Under the pieces are notes generated by a model that searched no databases, was not told the DNA's origin, and was given only the letters and a program-made list of their open reading frames with translations. Both the position numbers and the translations under genes were made by a program. Shown here one piece after another: positions 19,601 through 28,348 of a stretch of DNA of 64,000 nt (position 1 is its first letter; each line of letters begins with the position of its first letter). The stretch comes from Bacteroidota bacterium (GTDB lineage: Bacteria; Bacteroidota; Bacteroidia; Bacteroidales; ML635J-15): the NCBI GenBank assembly GCA_029558535.1, contig JAKQEK010000378.1, forward strand, positions 1-64,000, given 5' to 3'.

Positions 19601-21818
19601 CTCATTTGAATGGTCAAATTCCGAAACAACTCAAAATCTCACAGGTCTGATAATTGGAACTTATGATGTTACAATAACAGATGATAATGGCTGCATAGCT
19701 TATAATTCTGCAAGTATCACCGAGCCTGATGAATTACTAATTTTTATCGCTCTCCATAATAATGTAAGTTGTTTTGGTGGAAGCGACGGATCTGTTGACA
19801 TATTTGTTACAGGTGGTGTTACACCATATCTTTACAATTGGTCAAACGAGGCCGAAATTCAAGACATTGACAATCTTGTTGCCGGCGAATATCATATTAC
19901 GGTTACAGATTCTAATAATTGTACAGCAGAAAATCATATTATCATTACAGAACCTGATGAAATTGTGATTAACACGGTCTCTATAACTGATGCAAACTGT
20001 TACGGTGACAGCAACGGATCAATTGATATTGAAGTTACAGGGGGTAGTGGTTCTTACACATATTTGTGGTCTGAAACTTCCGAAACTCAAGACATTGACA
20101 ATATACCTGCCGGCACTTACATTGTTACAGTCACAGACGACAATGATTGTATTCAAACGGCAGAAATAGTTGTTGGGCAACCTGAAGTACTCTCCCATTA
20201 TTTTGAAATAGACCATATTTGTTATGGCGAGACAAATGGATCTATAGATTTAACTATTTACGGAGGAACCCAGCCATATTCATATTTCTGGAATACCGGC
20301 AGCACTGACGAAGATTTATTCAATCAACCTGCCGGGGATTACTTTGTAACGATTACCGATTCTCATGGATGCATATATGTAACATTCCCTTCTATAATGG
20401 CTCCGTCAACACCGATAAGTATAAGCTATGATTCATATGACGTACTTTGCCATGGAGATAACACAGGACATATATATCTTAATGTTTCAGGAAGCGTTCC
20501 GCCGTACACATATCTTTGGTCAAATGAGGAAGAAACTCAAAATATTGATAATCTAAGTGCTGGTACATATCATGTCACTGTTACAGATGATCTTGGTTGT
20601 ACTGCAACAGAAACAATAATCATTAACGAGCCACCGGTTCTGGAAATTGATTTTACATCTATAGATATCAGTTGTCATGGGGGAAGTGACGGGGGAATTG
20701 ATATAAGTGTTACCGGTGGCACCACTCCATATTCATATTATTGGTCAAACGGTTCGGAATCAGAAGATCAGACAGGACTGGAAGCCTATGTATATTCGGT
20801 TTTTGTCTTTGATGATAACAACTGCAGCGAAATTGAAACCGTAGTAATTAATCAGCCTGAGCAAATGTCAGCAGAATTTGACATAACAAATACTTGTTAC
20901 AATACTGATGACGGAGCAATATCAATGATTGTTTCCGGAGGGACTCCACCTTATTCATATCTGTGGTCAAATGATGATACGGAACACAATATTTTTGGAC
21001 TTATCACCAATACATATTACGTAACAGTTACTGATTTCAATTCATGTGAAGCTTTCTTCTCGGCAACGTTAGAACAGGCTGATTCGGAAATCGAAATTGA
21101 TCACGAAACTATTGACGTTCTTTGTCATGGCGGAAATACGGCGTCAATAGATTTGAGTGTTGCCGGTAGTGTAGCTCCTTATACATATTTATGGTCTTCA
21201 GGTAGCACAAATGAAGATATCAATAATCTTACCGCCGGCGATTATACAATTACAGTAACGGACAGTTATAACTGTACTGCAACTGAAACAATTAGCATAA
21301 CCGAACCCGAAGCTTTAAACATTGAATTTACAGTTACAGACGACACTACAAATAATTGTTTGGGTGAAATATTTGCCGAAGTGACCGGAGGTATCTTACC
21401 TTACGATTATCAATGGTATGATCCTCAGATGCAGGATACCCAAACCGCCGACAGTTTATGTTCAGGACATTATATGCTTGTTGTATCAGATGCAAATGGG
21501 TGTATTGTTTCGGAAATTGCTTTTGTAAATTCAGGAAATGTTGGAATATCCAGCAATGTTTTTAATCAGGAATTGAATGTTTATCCTATTCCAAGTGATG
21601 GAATTATTAACATTGATTTAAGTGAGAGCTACAATTTGTATGATGCGGGTACAATTATAATATTAAATATAAGCGGACAGATTATTTACGAAACTAAAAT
21701 TGCTGATAGAATAATAAGTACTGATTTATCAAAAATTGCAAATTCAGGTCTATATTTGATCCAGATTATTGATAAAGATGGCAATATTTCAGCCACGAAA
21801 AAGATAATCCTTAAATAA
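16659..21818 (+). CDS. Giant SprB-repeat adhesin with beta-propeller N-terminus and T9SS tail
   Basis: Secreted surface protein of 1719 residues. A signal peptide ends near SYRSFSQ. Residues ~30-500 contain SBBP-type beta-propeller repeats (recurring VAVGTNGDVYIVGNF and IFLAKYNSAGT patterns). Residues ~502-1554 hold fourteen SprB-type repeats of about 75 residues, each with a C-x-G start, GGT.PY, a YLWSN-like core, TGTYDVTITD-like strands and a closing QPDEL. A degenerate fifteenth repeat follows. Residues ~1635-1719 are a T9SS type A sorting domain (VYPIPSDGIINI to ATKKIILK). SprB proteins mediate gliding or surface adhesion in Bacteroidota. A -7-like box TATTTTTG lies at 16612-16619 and a terminator follows the gene. 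Confidence 0.93.
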   Translation: MKTKTIKFITSIALLAISLTFSYRSFSQCMTWDWATNSDTPPYHCSGMDFTEDIVTDADNNIIAVGNFASGELYFGSTILTNSYGSLDIFVVKYDNQGNALWAISGTGDQHDIVNAVAVGTNGDVYIVGNFASTSLSFGTTVLNNTSSSAGNNDVFVAKLDGETGNIIWAYNADGDGDDYALDISVDGNGNPIITGYFQQADDLTFGALTLTKPCHNWGMYLLKLNSSGAVIWGQCAQESYWGGCKGYRLTTDNQNNIFVVGTYQFEPITFGSTTLTYDINQGEQIFLTKYNSAGTVQWAKKSSGVNNYGGLAHVPDNIVCDNFNNVFITGYFDTDAIGFGTVTLNSSTAPAADIFLAKYNSAGTPLWVKGATAPTMSNNYGKSVSADLQGNVFLTGHFNSSSIDFGSSISVTNASAGTSDIFIAKYDNNGNISWAESYGANSNEEAKSIYVNDIGELYFCGNFTSPSITLDDTTINNISGQPNDADIFLGKLVNSIKPIFVTTDVLCYGGSDGEINLTVNGGTSPYNYNWSNSSDDEDITGLTIGTYSVTIIDDNGCEKIDSTEIFQPEELVSSVVQITDVTCFGGNDGAVNIDVTGGIPPYEYDWSNSDNTQDIDNVTAGSYYVTITDAHNCTENNSAVVNQPTDIEIYVVLVTNVSCNGDSDGAIDIEVSGGTSPYTYLWSTTDETEDIDNLSADTYYITVTDSHACIKTGSVIVSEPDVLSSTILSTDVLCFGGSDGSVDLTPQGGTSPYSFEWSNSETGQNLSGLIIGTYDVTITDANNCLAYNSTMINQPDELVINIISASDLACYGDSDGIIDIEVAGGVGAYEYLWSNEETSQDIDNLTGGEYFVTVTDSHDCTLSTSAIITQPDEIVITPILMTHVSCHGENEGALDVEITGGAAPYGQIWSNLASTTLIEDLVAGIYTITVTDDSGCTATESFEITQPDELSSEIFPNDIPCFGGSNGTIDLTVIGGTEPYSFEWSNSETTQNLTGLIIGTYDVTITDDNGCIAYNSASITEPDELLIFIALHNNVSCFGGSDGSVDIFVTGGVTPYLYNWSNEAEIQDIDNLVAGEYHITVTDSNNCTAENHIIITEPDEIVINTVSITDANCYGDSNGSIDIEVTGGSGSYTYLWSETSETQDIDNIPAGTYIVTVTDDNDCIQTAEIVVGQPEVLSHYFEIDHICYGETNGSIDLTIYGGTQPYSYFWNTGSTDEDLFNQPAGDYFVTITDSHGCIYVTFPSIMAPSTPISISYDSYDVLCHGDNTGHIYLNVSGSVPPYTYLWSNEEETQNIDNLSAGTYHVTVTDDLGCTATETIIINEPPVLEIDFTSIDISCHGGSDGGIDISVTGGTTPYSYYWSNGSESEDQTGLEAYVYSVFVFDDNNCSEIETVVINQPEQMSAEFDITNTCYNTDDGAISMIVSGGTPPYSYLWSNDDTEHNIFGLITNTYYVTVTDFNSCEAFFSATLEQADSEIEIDHETIDVLCHGGNTASIDLSVAGSVAPYTYLWSSGSTNEDINNLTAGDYTITVTDSYNCTATETISITEPEALNIEFTVTDDTTNNCLGEIFAEVTGGILPYDYQWYDPQMQDTQTADSLCSGHYMLVVSDANGCIVSEIAFVNSGNVGISSNVFNQELNVYPIPSDGIINIDLSESYNLYDAGTIIILNISGQIIYETKIADRIISTDLSKIANSGLYLIQIIDKDGNISATKKIILK
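18162..21536 (+). repeat. Tandem SprB repeats (14 plus one degenerate)
   Basis: Units of about 225 nt (75 residues) run head to tail inside the adhesin gene. Units 1, 4 and 7 share GL.IGTY.VTI.D; units 2, 5 and 8 share DIDN...G.Y; units 3 and 9 share YTYLWS..ETEDIDN-like text. Repeats 1-9 therefore look like three copies of a three-unit block. Units 10-15 are more divergent. Confidence 0.85.
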
Positions 21819-21846
21819 CCGGTTGATTTTCATTAAACAATTTTTT

Positions 21847-21893
21847 TCGTTACTTCTTTTGTATAACCAAACGAAAGGAGTAATGATTTTTTT
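21847..21893 (+). terminator. Rho-independent terminator after the adhesin gene
   Basis: A 13-bp stem (TCGTTACTTCTTT at 21847-21859 with AAAGGAGTAATGA at 21874-21886, including G-U pairs) is followed by seven T. The T-run is on the plus-strand side, so it serves the adhesin transcript and not the convergent gene. Confidence 0.7.
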
Positions 21894-21925
21894 AAAAGAA
21901 ATCTTTATAAAAGATTTCGAGAATG

Positions 21926-23413
21926 TTAATTTTTAATAATTTTCAAACTAGCAGCAACTTTGTTCTTTTCTTTTATTCGAATTATATACAATCCTGTGTC
22001 ATAACAAGAAAAATCAAAAATATCCCCCGAAACAACATTTAGGGCTTTTGTAGCAGATTTACCCGAAATATCAAAAATTTCCATATCATATAAACCATTG
22101 ATGTCCCTAAAATTTATAAAAAATTTATCGCAAAACGGATTAGGATAAATATTAAATTCGTTTTTGTTTGTTGATATAGAATTCTCCGAAAACTCATGTT
22201 CGGGAGCAGTCATAGTCCTTACATCAATTTTTAAAAGCAATCCGTCTGTTTTGTGATCCTGGTTAATTTGTCCGTTACCAAAGCTTTGAGTTTCGCCGGT
22301 TATAAACATATATGAATCCCATAAAACTGCATCCTGAGCACATTCCAAATATGGTCCTCCCCAAATTATTGAATCTACCAGATTTCCAAAAGAATCGTAT
22401 TTCAAAACAAAAATATCTTTATCTGAGTCCCCATAACTTGAGGTTGTGCCAACCACATAAACAATACTATCACCATCGGCAACAACCGTTCTGGAGTCTT
22501 CAGTACCTGTTCCTCCCCATGTTTTTGTCCAGATAAGATTTCCATTTCGTGAGAATTTATTAAGTAATATTTGCGACCCGAAGTCAAATGTCCCCGAATA
22601 ACCAACAGTATATAACATAGAATCAGTACTCATCGTTAATCCCAGAGCATCGCTGTATAATGCACCTGTCCAGCTTTCATTCCACTGATAATCTCCATTT
22701 ATCCTGCTAAAACATACAAGTGCCCCGTCTCCGTCAAGAGAACCTATATTCGTTCTTTTTACACTGGCAGCAACATAAATAAAATCATTATCAATTGCAA
22801 GATGACCGTTTGCTCCATCAAAGCGTTGAAAAAATTCAAAATCCCAGGAATTTTCCCATGATGTATTTCCAGAAAGGTCACATTTTTGTATTAATATGTC
22901 CATATCCGTTTCTTCTCCCTGAGTCCATCCTGTAAGAAATATACCATCAGGCTGTACGCTTATTCCATCAATTTCCTGATAACCGAAATCAGCTTCCGTT
23001 ATTATGTTTTTAGCCCAATCGAGTTGCCCGTCAACTGTATTATATTTCATTAGCAATGCATCTCCCGAAGTATTTAATCCGGTCGAATCTGTCCTTCCTG
23101 CAAGATAAATACTATTACCCGAAACTGTGGCAACAAATGCTATGTCATTAAATCCTGTGCCGTTATCCCAGGATTCACTTTGCCAAATTTCCTGTCCGTT
23201 CTGATTTATCTTAAACAAAACAATATTATAATACCAATGCGGCCACTGATCTTTTTGTTCAATTGCCCAATAAATATTTCCCTGTTCGTCTGTGTCAACT
23301 GCCCAGGCGACCTCATCAGTGTTTAATCCTCTAGTAATGTACCATAGCTGGCAATAACCTGATTTAGTGCACAATACTACTAAGATAAGCCCGATGATGA
23401 TTTTCTTTTTCAT
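21926..23413 (-). CDS. Secreted beta-propeller protein with T9SS sorting domain
   Basis: Secreted protein of 495 residues. The ATG at 23413 gives a signal peptide ending near KSGYCQ. The middle (about 25-400) is made of repeated blades of SBBP/PQQ-like type (DTDEQGNIYW, GNSIYLAGRTDS, DSIVYVVGTTSS, each followed by a KYDSFGNL-like strand). It is related in style to the N-terminus of the adhesin that converges on it. The last ~75 residues (FNIYPNPFCDKFFINF to ASLKIIKN) are a T9SS type A sorting domain, so the protein is sent to the cell surface or medium. Function is unknown; no catalytic motif is seen. Confidence 0.85.
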   Translation of the reverse strand: MKKKIIIGLILVVLCTKSGYCQLWYITRGLNTDEVAWAVDTDEQGNIYWAIEQKDQWPHWYYNIVLFKINQNGQEIWQSESWDNGTGFNDIAFVATVSGNSIYLAGRTDSTGLNTSGDALLMKYNTVDGQLDWAKNIITEADFGYQEIDGISVQPDGIFLTGWTQGEETDMDILIQKCDLSGNTSWENSWDFEFFQRFDGANGHLAIDNDFIYVAASVKRTNIGSLDGDGALVCFSRINGDYQWNESWTGALYSDALGLTMSTDSMLYTVGYSGTFDFGSQILLNKFSRNGNLIWTKTWGGTGTEDSRTVVADGDSIVYVVGTTSSYGDSDKDIFVLKYDSFGNLVDSIIWGGPYLECAQDAVLWDSYMFITGETQSFGNGQINQDHKTDGLLLKIDVRTMTAPEHEFSENSISTNKNEFNIYPNPFCDKFFINFRDINGLYDMEIFDISGKSATKALNVVSGDIFDFSCYDTGLYIIRIKEKNKVAASLKIIKN

Positions 23414-23718
23414 ATTCAAAAGTAATTAAAATATTTGATAATTATTTAGCGGCATCTAATATTCACTTTTGTCATAACTTGTTTGTGCCTTCACTATGCT
23501 CCTCTAACTTAACAAATACATACGTACGTCAAAAGCTATTATTTTAGTTTGAGAGCCCCGACTTTCAAGTCGGAGTAACTGATATTTAAGCCCTCTGGAC
23601 TCAGAATTTTAAACAACTAAAAAAATTGTAAAATTATTAAGGAAAATGTAAATGATAATTATTTTTTGAATAGGATATTTTAATTAAATTTGTTTCGGTT
23701 TATTTATTTTTAAAAAAT
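23414..23718. other. Divergent intergenic region with a hairpin and a promoter
   Basis: This 305-nt gap between divergent genes holds a short palindrome ACGTACGT near 23520, a perfect hairpin at 23558-23573 (CCGACTT, loop TC, AAGTCGG) and the plus-strand promoter at 23665-23692. Nothing else is recognisable. The hairpin with its flanking GAGAGCC resembles REP-type intergenic palindromes, but only one good copy is in the window. Confidence 0.5.
23665..23692 (+). promoter_or_regulatory. Bacteroidota-type promoter of the 93-residue gene
   Basis: TTTG at 23665-23668 and TAAATTTG at 23685-23692 match the -33/-7 boxes with a 16-nt gap. The ATG follows 26 nt after the -7 box. Confidence 0.5.
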
Positions 23719-24000
23719 ATGAGCTTTATAATAATAGATCAGGTTTTTATTGATGAAAAATTCAGTAAAACTATTTTAACAAAAACTACAGATTGTGATA
23801 TTGTTCCCTCAATAGGTATGGAAATAGAAGATTCTGCATGGGAAAAACCCAAAAAGATTAAAAGAATACAGATTAATCCCGAACACAAATATTATAAATT
23901 ATTTGTTGAGGATGAGTTTATAACCAAACGCGAATCAATCAAAATTACTGATATTTATAAAAAATGTGGATGGAAATTTTCAAATTCTGAAACTAAATAG
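23719..24000 (+). CDS. Small conserved-looking protein, function unknown
   Basis: Cytoplasmic-type protein of 93 residues, without signal peptide or membrane helix. It is charged and beta-rich, with the segment IVPSIGMEIEDSAW followed by KKIKRIQINPEHKYYKLFVED and an end in YKKCGWKFSN. I do not recognise the family; the layout suggests a small all-beta or barrel domain. A good promoter precedes it, and the next lipoprotein gene starts 24 nt after its stop, so the two may form a transcript. Confidence 0.6.
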   Translation: MSFIIIDQVFIDEKFSKTILTKTTDCDIVPSIGMEIEDSAWEKPKKIKRIQINPEHKYYKLFVEDEFITKRESIKITDIYKKCGWKFSNSETK

Positions 24001-24024
24001 AATCCTAATAAATCTTATGAAATT

Positions 24025-24417
24025 ATGAAAAAACTAGTTTATTTAATTGCAGCATTACTGATAATTGCGATGGTGATATTCACCGGATGCGAAAAGGACA
24101 AATTAAGAAGGTCGGTAGAAGGCACACATGAGGCTACATTAGTTATGGGAACACATTCTTATCCCTGCGATATGATTATTACTTATAATGAAACAGACCT
24201 GATTTACACTATAACACTCACGGACGGACAGGTTTCAATCAGACCTGATATTGTTTTAACAGGAATCGCTAACGAGGATGTAATTGATATACAACCAAAG
24301 ACAAACGGCTATCAGGGAATTTGTAATGTTTATGGCGGAACTCTGCAAGTGGTTAGTCGGAAAATTGTTCTGGAATTCGATGCTTGCGGACTGGAGTTTT
24401 CTGCAAATGAAATTTAA
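24025..24417 (+). CDS. Putative lipoprotein, function unknown
   Basis: Protein of 130 residues with a lipoprotein signal: hydrophobic LVYLIAALLIIAMVIF followed by TGCEKD, Cys at residue 21. The rest is a small beta-rich domain (THEATLVMGTHSYPCDMIITYN, then TLTDGQVSIRPDIVLTG) with two further Cys pairs' worth of residues (PCDM, GICN, DACGL). It resembles the lipocalin-like lipoproteins common in Bacteroidota, but I cannot assign a family. Confidence 0.65.
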   Translation: MKKLVYLIAALLIIAMVIFTGCEKDKLRRSVEGTHEATLVMGTHSYPCDMIITYNETDLIYTITLTDGQVSIRPDIVLTGIANEDVIDIQPKTNGYQGICNVYGGTLQVVSRKIVLEFDACGLEFSANEI

Positions 24418-24481
24418 ACATAAAGACAAAATTTACAATAAGTAGTGTGACACTAGTGCGAGTGTGAGTGTGAGAAATGAG

Positions 24482-24530
24482 AAAACAGAGTGGTACTATT
24501 CGCTGTCGCCCTTCGCACTCACTCTGTTTT
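24482..24530. terminator. Long hairpin between convergent lipoprotein gene and tRNA
   Basis: An 11-bp perfect stem (AAAACAGAGTG at 24482-24492, CACTCTGTTTT at 24520-24530) closes a 27-nt loop; each strand ends in a T-run. It lies between convergent transcripts and could end both. The adjacent 24450-24475 stretch is a GAGTGTGAG low-complexity run. Confidence 0.55.
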
Positions 24531-24533
24531 TAG

Positions 24534-24606
<73 letters not shown>

Positions 24607-24651
24607 ATGTGGGTGCAAAGATAATAAAATTATATGGAATTACAAATAATT

Positions 24652-27600
24652 TTAACTGATTTGCACTTCTTTTACAAATTTTCTCATTTTTATCAGCAAA
24701 TCTGTTACTTTATCCAGTGAAGTAACATTGGCCATTCTTAAAGTCAATTTCTCATTCATTTCTTTTATTTGCATATTGTTTGGATGATTCTGGATAAAAT
24801 TTATTATAGCTGCAAATTTATTTGAAGAGTAATATCCTGATTTTTGATTTAAAGGAAAATATGCAATGAAAATATTATTTTTAATTACAATCTTTTGAAA
24901 ACCCAGTTCAACAGAAATCCAACGTAATTGGACAATATCAAATAACTTTTCAGTCACATCCGGTATTTCACCAAATCTATCCTCCAGATTTTCTCTGAAT
25001 TTAATCAAATCGTTTGGATTTGTCATATTATCAAGTTCACGATATAGCTTAATTCGTTCCGAAGTACTCGATATATAATAATCGGGAATCATAATTTCCA
25101 TATCAGTCTCTATCTGACAATCAACAGAATTAATAACTGATTCTCCGGAAATTTCGGAATCAGATTGTTTAGAAAATAATCCTTTAAATTCACTATCTTT
25201 AAGTTCTTCGATAGCTTCGTTTAGAATTTTTGTATATGTTTCAAATCCAATATCTGCAATAAATCCGGATTGTTCGCTTCCAAGGATATTGCCGGCTCCA
25301 CGAATATCAAGGTCCTGTAAAGCGATATTCATTCCACTGCCGAGTTCACTGAATTCTTCAATTGCTTTTAATCTCCGTCTTGCCTCTGGAGTTAGTGTAT
25401 TTAAAGGTGGTGCAAGAAGATAGCAAAAAGCTTTTTTATTACTTCGCCCTACTCGTCCCCGCAACTGATGGAGATCGCTTAATCCAAAATTATTAGCATT
25501 ATTAATTATTATAGTGTTAACATTTGGAATATCCACACCGTTTTCGATAATTGAAGTACATATTAAAACATCGTGATCGCCTCTGATAAATTCAAGAATT
25601 ATTTTTTCGAGTTGTTTACCTTCCATTTGACCATGAGCAACAACTGTCTTTACTTCGGGACAGAGTTTGTTTATCAGATTTTCAATTTCTGCAATATTCT
25701 GGATTCGGTTATTGATAAAAAACACCTGACCATTTCTGCCTACTTCGTAATAAATAGCTTCTTTAATTATCTCGTTGTTAAAAGAATGTAGTTCCGTAAT
25801 TATCGGTTGTCTGTTAGGTGGTGGAGTGTTAATGACAGACAAATCTCTGGCTCCCATCAATGAAAACTGCAGAGTTCGCGGTATTGGTGTCGCAGTAAGA
25901 GTAAGGGTGTCAACATTGGTTTTAATTTGCTTTAACCTTTCTTTCATTGCAACACCGAATTTTTGTTCCTCATCAATAATAAGCAAGCCTAAATCTTTAA
26001 ATTCGACGTTTTTATTTATAAGTTTATGAGTTCCGATTATTATATCTAATCTGCCATCTTTTAGTTTTTTTAGAGCTTCGCTAATTTCTTTTTGAGATTT
26101 AAGCCTACTTATATATGAAATACTGACGGGCATCTTTTCAAGTCTTTCAGAAAATGTCTGATAATGCTGCAATGCTAAGATAGTTGTAGGGACTAACACA
26201 GCAACTTGTTTGCTATCATTTACAGCTTTAAAAGCTGCTCTGATTGCCAGTTCGGTTTTTCCGAAGCCAACATCTCCACAAACCAATCTATCCATGGGGA
26301 TATCCGACTCCATATCAGATTTTATCAATTCGTTTGTTTTACTTTGGTCGGGAGTATCTTCGTACATAAAAGATGATTCAAGTTCATGCTGCAAATAAGA
26401 ATCCTGAGAAAAGGAAAATCCTTTTTGTTCCCGTCTTTTTGCATAAAGAATAATTAAATCACGGGCAATGTCCTGAATATTTTTTCTTGTTTTTTCCTTT
26501 AATCTTTTCCAAAAACCTGAACCCAAACGATGAATTTTAGGAGTTTCCCCGTCTTTATCACGATATTTTGTTATCCTGTGAAGGGAATGAATATTTACAT
26601 AAAGAATGTCATTGTTATCGTATAATATGCTTACAACTTCCTGTATTCTTCCGTTATTGTTGATTTTTTGCAAGCCTCCGAATTTGCCAATTCCGTTGTC
26701 AACATGAACAACATAATCGCCCGGACGTAATGCGGTAAGATCCTGAATACTAAGGGATTCACCATGCGAGATTTTTTTTGTCTGAAATCTGTGATATCTG
26801 TCAAAAATCTGATGGTCTGTGTAAACACAGGTACGACTTTCGTGATCAATAAAACCTCCATTAATTGTTTTTGAAACCGCATGAAAACTTACATTCTGCG
26901 AGGTGTCGGCAAAAATATCTCTTAACCTTAATAACTGTTTCTCGTTATTGCTTAATATAAAACTTTGATAATAGTTTTCTTCGTTGCTTTTAAGATTTTC
27001 GGCCAGAAGATCAAATTGCTTGTTAAATGCAGGCTGAGGCTCAATATTAAATTTAAATTCAACTGTAGAACCCAAAACAGAACGAGGGGCAATTTCAACA
27101 AGTTGAAAGTTTTCCAAACATTCTGAAAATTCCTCTGCTTTTAACAGATTTTTTGACGGCTCAACAACACAAATATCGTCATCATCGTCTATTTTAGATA
27201 TATCTATTTCTGAAAATCTTGTTTCTGCAGCTTTATAGGTACTTTCAATTTTATCTAATATTAATTCGGGTTGATCCAGCCAGAATTTACAGTTTTTGTT
27301 TATAAATTCGAAAAATGACACCTTTTCTTCCTGCCCAAGATGCTCGTGTATATTTGGAATAATCTGAATTTTTTTAAGCTTTTCGGTCGACAATTGAGTC
27401 TCGGGATCGAAAGTTCTGATACTTTCAATTTCATCACCAAAGAAATCTATTCTGTATGGGAGTTCGTTACTGAACGAAAAGACATCAATTATGCTTCCCC
27501 GGATAGAAAAAGAACCCGGTTCATAAACGAAGTCATCGCGGCGGAATTGATATTCATTTAATACTTCAATCACAAAATCCATTGAGAGTTTTTCTCCAAC

Positions 27601-28041
27601 ATTAATCTCCAGACTGTTTTTGACAAATTCGCGTGTTTTAATCACTTTTTCTATCACAGCACCCGGGTAAGTAACAACAATGTATGGTTTTTTACCCGAA
27701 CTCAGTTTGCCCAGGACTTCTGTTTTTAGAACTATATTTGTTTTGTCTGTCTTTAAATATTCTACCGATCTTTTATAAGCACTCGGGAAAAACAAAATAT
27801 ACTCACCACCGGTAATGTTTACAATATCGTCATAAAAATACGATGCCGTTTCCTTGTCCGGTAAAATTATGCAGGTTAGCATTTTTTCACGATTAAACAA
27901 AGATGAAATCAGAAAAGCTTTCGAAGATCCTGACAGACCATGCAAAATAATATTTTGCTTTTCTTCTTTCTGTTTCAGCAAACTGAAAATATCATCTGCA
28001 GTAGCGCTATGTCCAAATATTTTATTGACAATATCTTTCAC
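24652..28041 (-). CDS. mfd: Transcription-repair coupling factor Mfd
   Basis: Cytoplasmic DNA translocase of 1129 residues, the normal size. It removes RNA polymerase stalled at lesions and recruits UvrA. The UvrB-like N-terminal module ends near 340. The polymerase-interacting CarD-like domain is at RPGDYVVHVDNGIGKFGG (about 445). The motor has Walker A CGDVGFGKTELAIRAAF, the Walker B variant LLIIDEEQKFG, motif III LTLTATPIPRTLQ, and motif VI QLRGRVGRS. A TRCF C-terminal domain ends the protein. The start is GTG at 28041; there is no better ATG near it. Confidence 0.95.
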   Translation of the reverse strand: MKDIVNKIFGHSATADDIFSLLKQKEEKQNIILHGLSGSSKAFLISSLFNREKMLTCIILPDKETASYFYDDIVNITGGEYILFFPSAYKRSVEYLKTDKTNIVLKTEVLGKLSSGKKPYIVVTYPGAVIEKVIKTREFVKNSLEINVGEKLSMDFVIEVLNEYQFRRDDFVYEPGSFSIRGSIIDVFSFSNELPYRIDFFGDEIESIRTFDPETQLSTEKLKKIQIIPNIHEHLGQEEKVSFFEFINKNCKFWLDQPELILDKIESTYKAAETRFSEIDISKIDDDDDICVVEPSKNLLKAEEFSECLENFQLVEIAPRSVLGSTVEFKFNIEPQPAFNKQFDLLAENLKSNEENYYQSFILSNNEKQLLRLRDIFADTSQNVSFHAVSKTINGGFIDHESRTCVYTDHQIFDRYHRFQTKKISHGESLSIQDLTALRPGDYVVHVDNGIGKFGGLQKINNNGRIQEVVSILYDNNDILYVNIHSLHRITKYRDKDGETPKIHRLGSGFWKRLKEKTRKNIQDIARDLIILYAKRREQKGFSFSQDSYLQHELESSFMYEDTPDQSKTNELIKSDMESDIPMDRLVCGDVGFGKTELAIRAAFKAVNDSKQVAVLVPTTILALQHYQTFSERLEKMPVSISYISRLKSQKEISEALKKLKDGRLDIIIGTHKLINKNVEFKDLGLLIIDEEQKFGVAMKERLKQIKTNVDTLTLTATPIPRTLQFSLMGARDLSVINTPPPNRQPIITELHSFNNEIIKEAIYYEVGRNGQVFFINNRIQNIAEIENLINKLCPEVKTVVAHGQMEGKQLEKIILEFIRGDHDVLICTSIIENGVDIPNVNTIIINNANNFGLSDLHQLRGRVGRSNKKAFCYLLAPPLNTLTPEARRRLKAIEEFSELGSGMNIALQDLDIRGAGNILGSEQSGFIADIGFETYTKILNEAIEELKDSEFKGLFSKQSDSEISGESVINSVDCQIETDMEIMIPDYYISSTSERIKLYRELDNMTNPNDLIKFRENLEDRFGEIPDVTEKLFDIVQLRWISVELGFQKIVIKNNIFIAYFPLNQKSGYYSSNKFAAIINFIQNHPNNMQIKEMNEKLTLRMANVTSLDKVTDLLIKMRKFVKEVQIS

Positions 28042-28348
28042 GAGGCAAAACTACAAAAACAAAAGAACAAATGAGTTTTTAGAAAAATCTTTTTTTACGT
28101 AAAATCGTCTTCAAGATCAGAGTGAGAATCAGTGTGAGAGCGAGTGCCTTAAAGGGGACTGAGGAATCAGCCCTCAGGATGATTGTCTCGAAGCCCCCGA
28201 TTCAAAAAACCTGCAGTAAAGTCAACACTTTTTATAATAGTTAATATATTGTTGATTTTATTAAGAATTTTCCTTTGTGAAATGCTAAAATCAGTTATAT
28301 ATTGTCAGCCTTGAACATTTTTTTATTTTAAATATTAATTGATTGATT
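28042..28348. other. Divergent gap with low-complexity GAGTG-rich run
   Basis: Between mfd and the S37-type peptidase. Positions 28119-28147 carry a purine-rich run of GAGTGAGA/GTGTGAGAG type, like the run at 24455-24475 on the other side of mfd. A GAAGCCCCCGATTC stretch follows near 28190. No gene or convincing promoter is seen. Confidence 0.4.
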
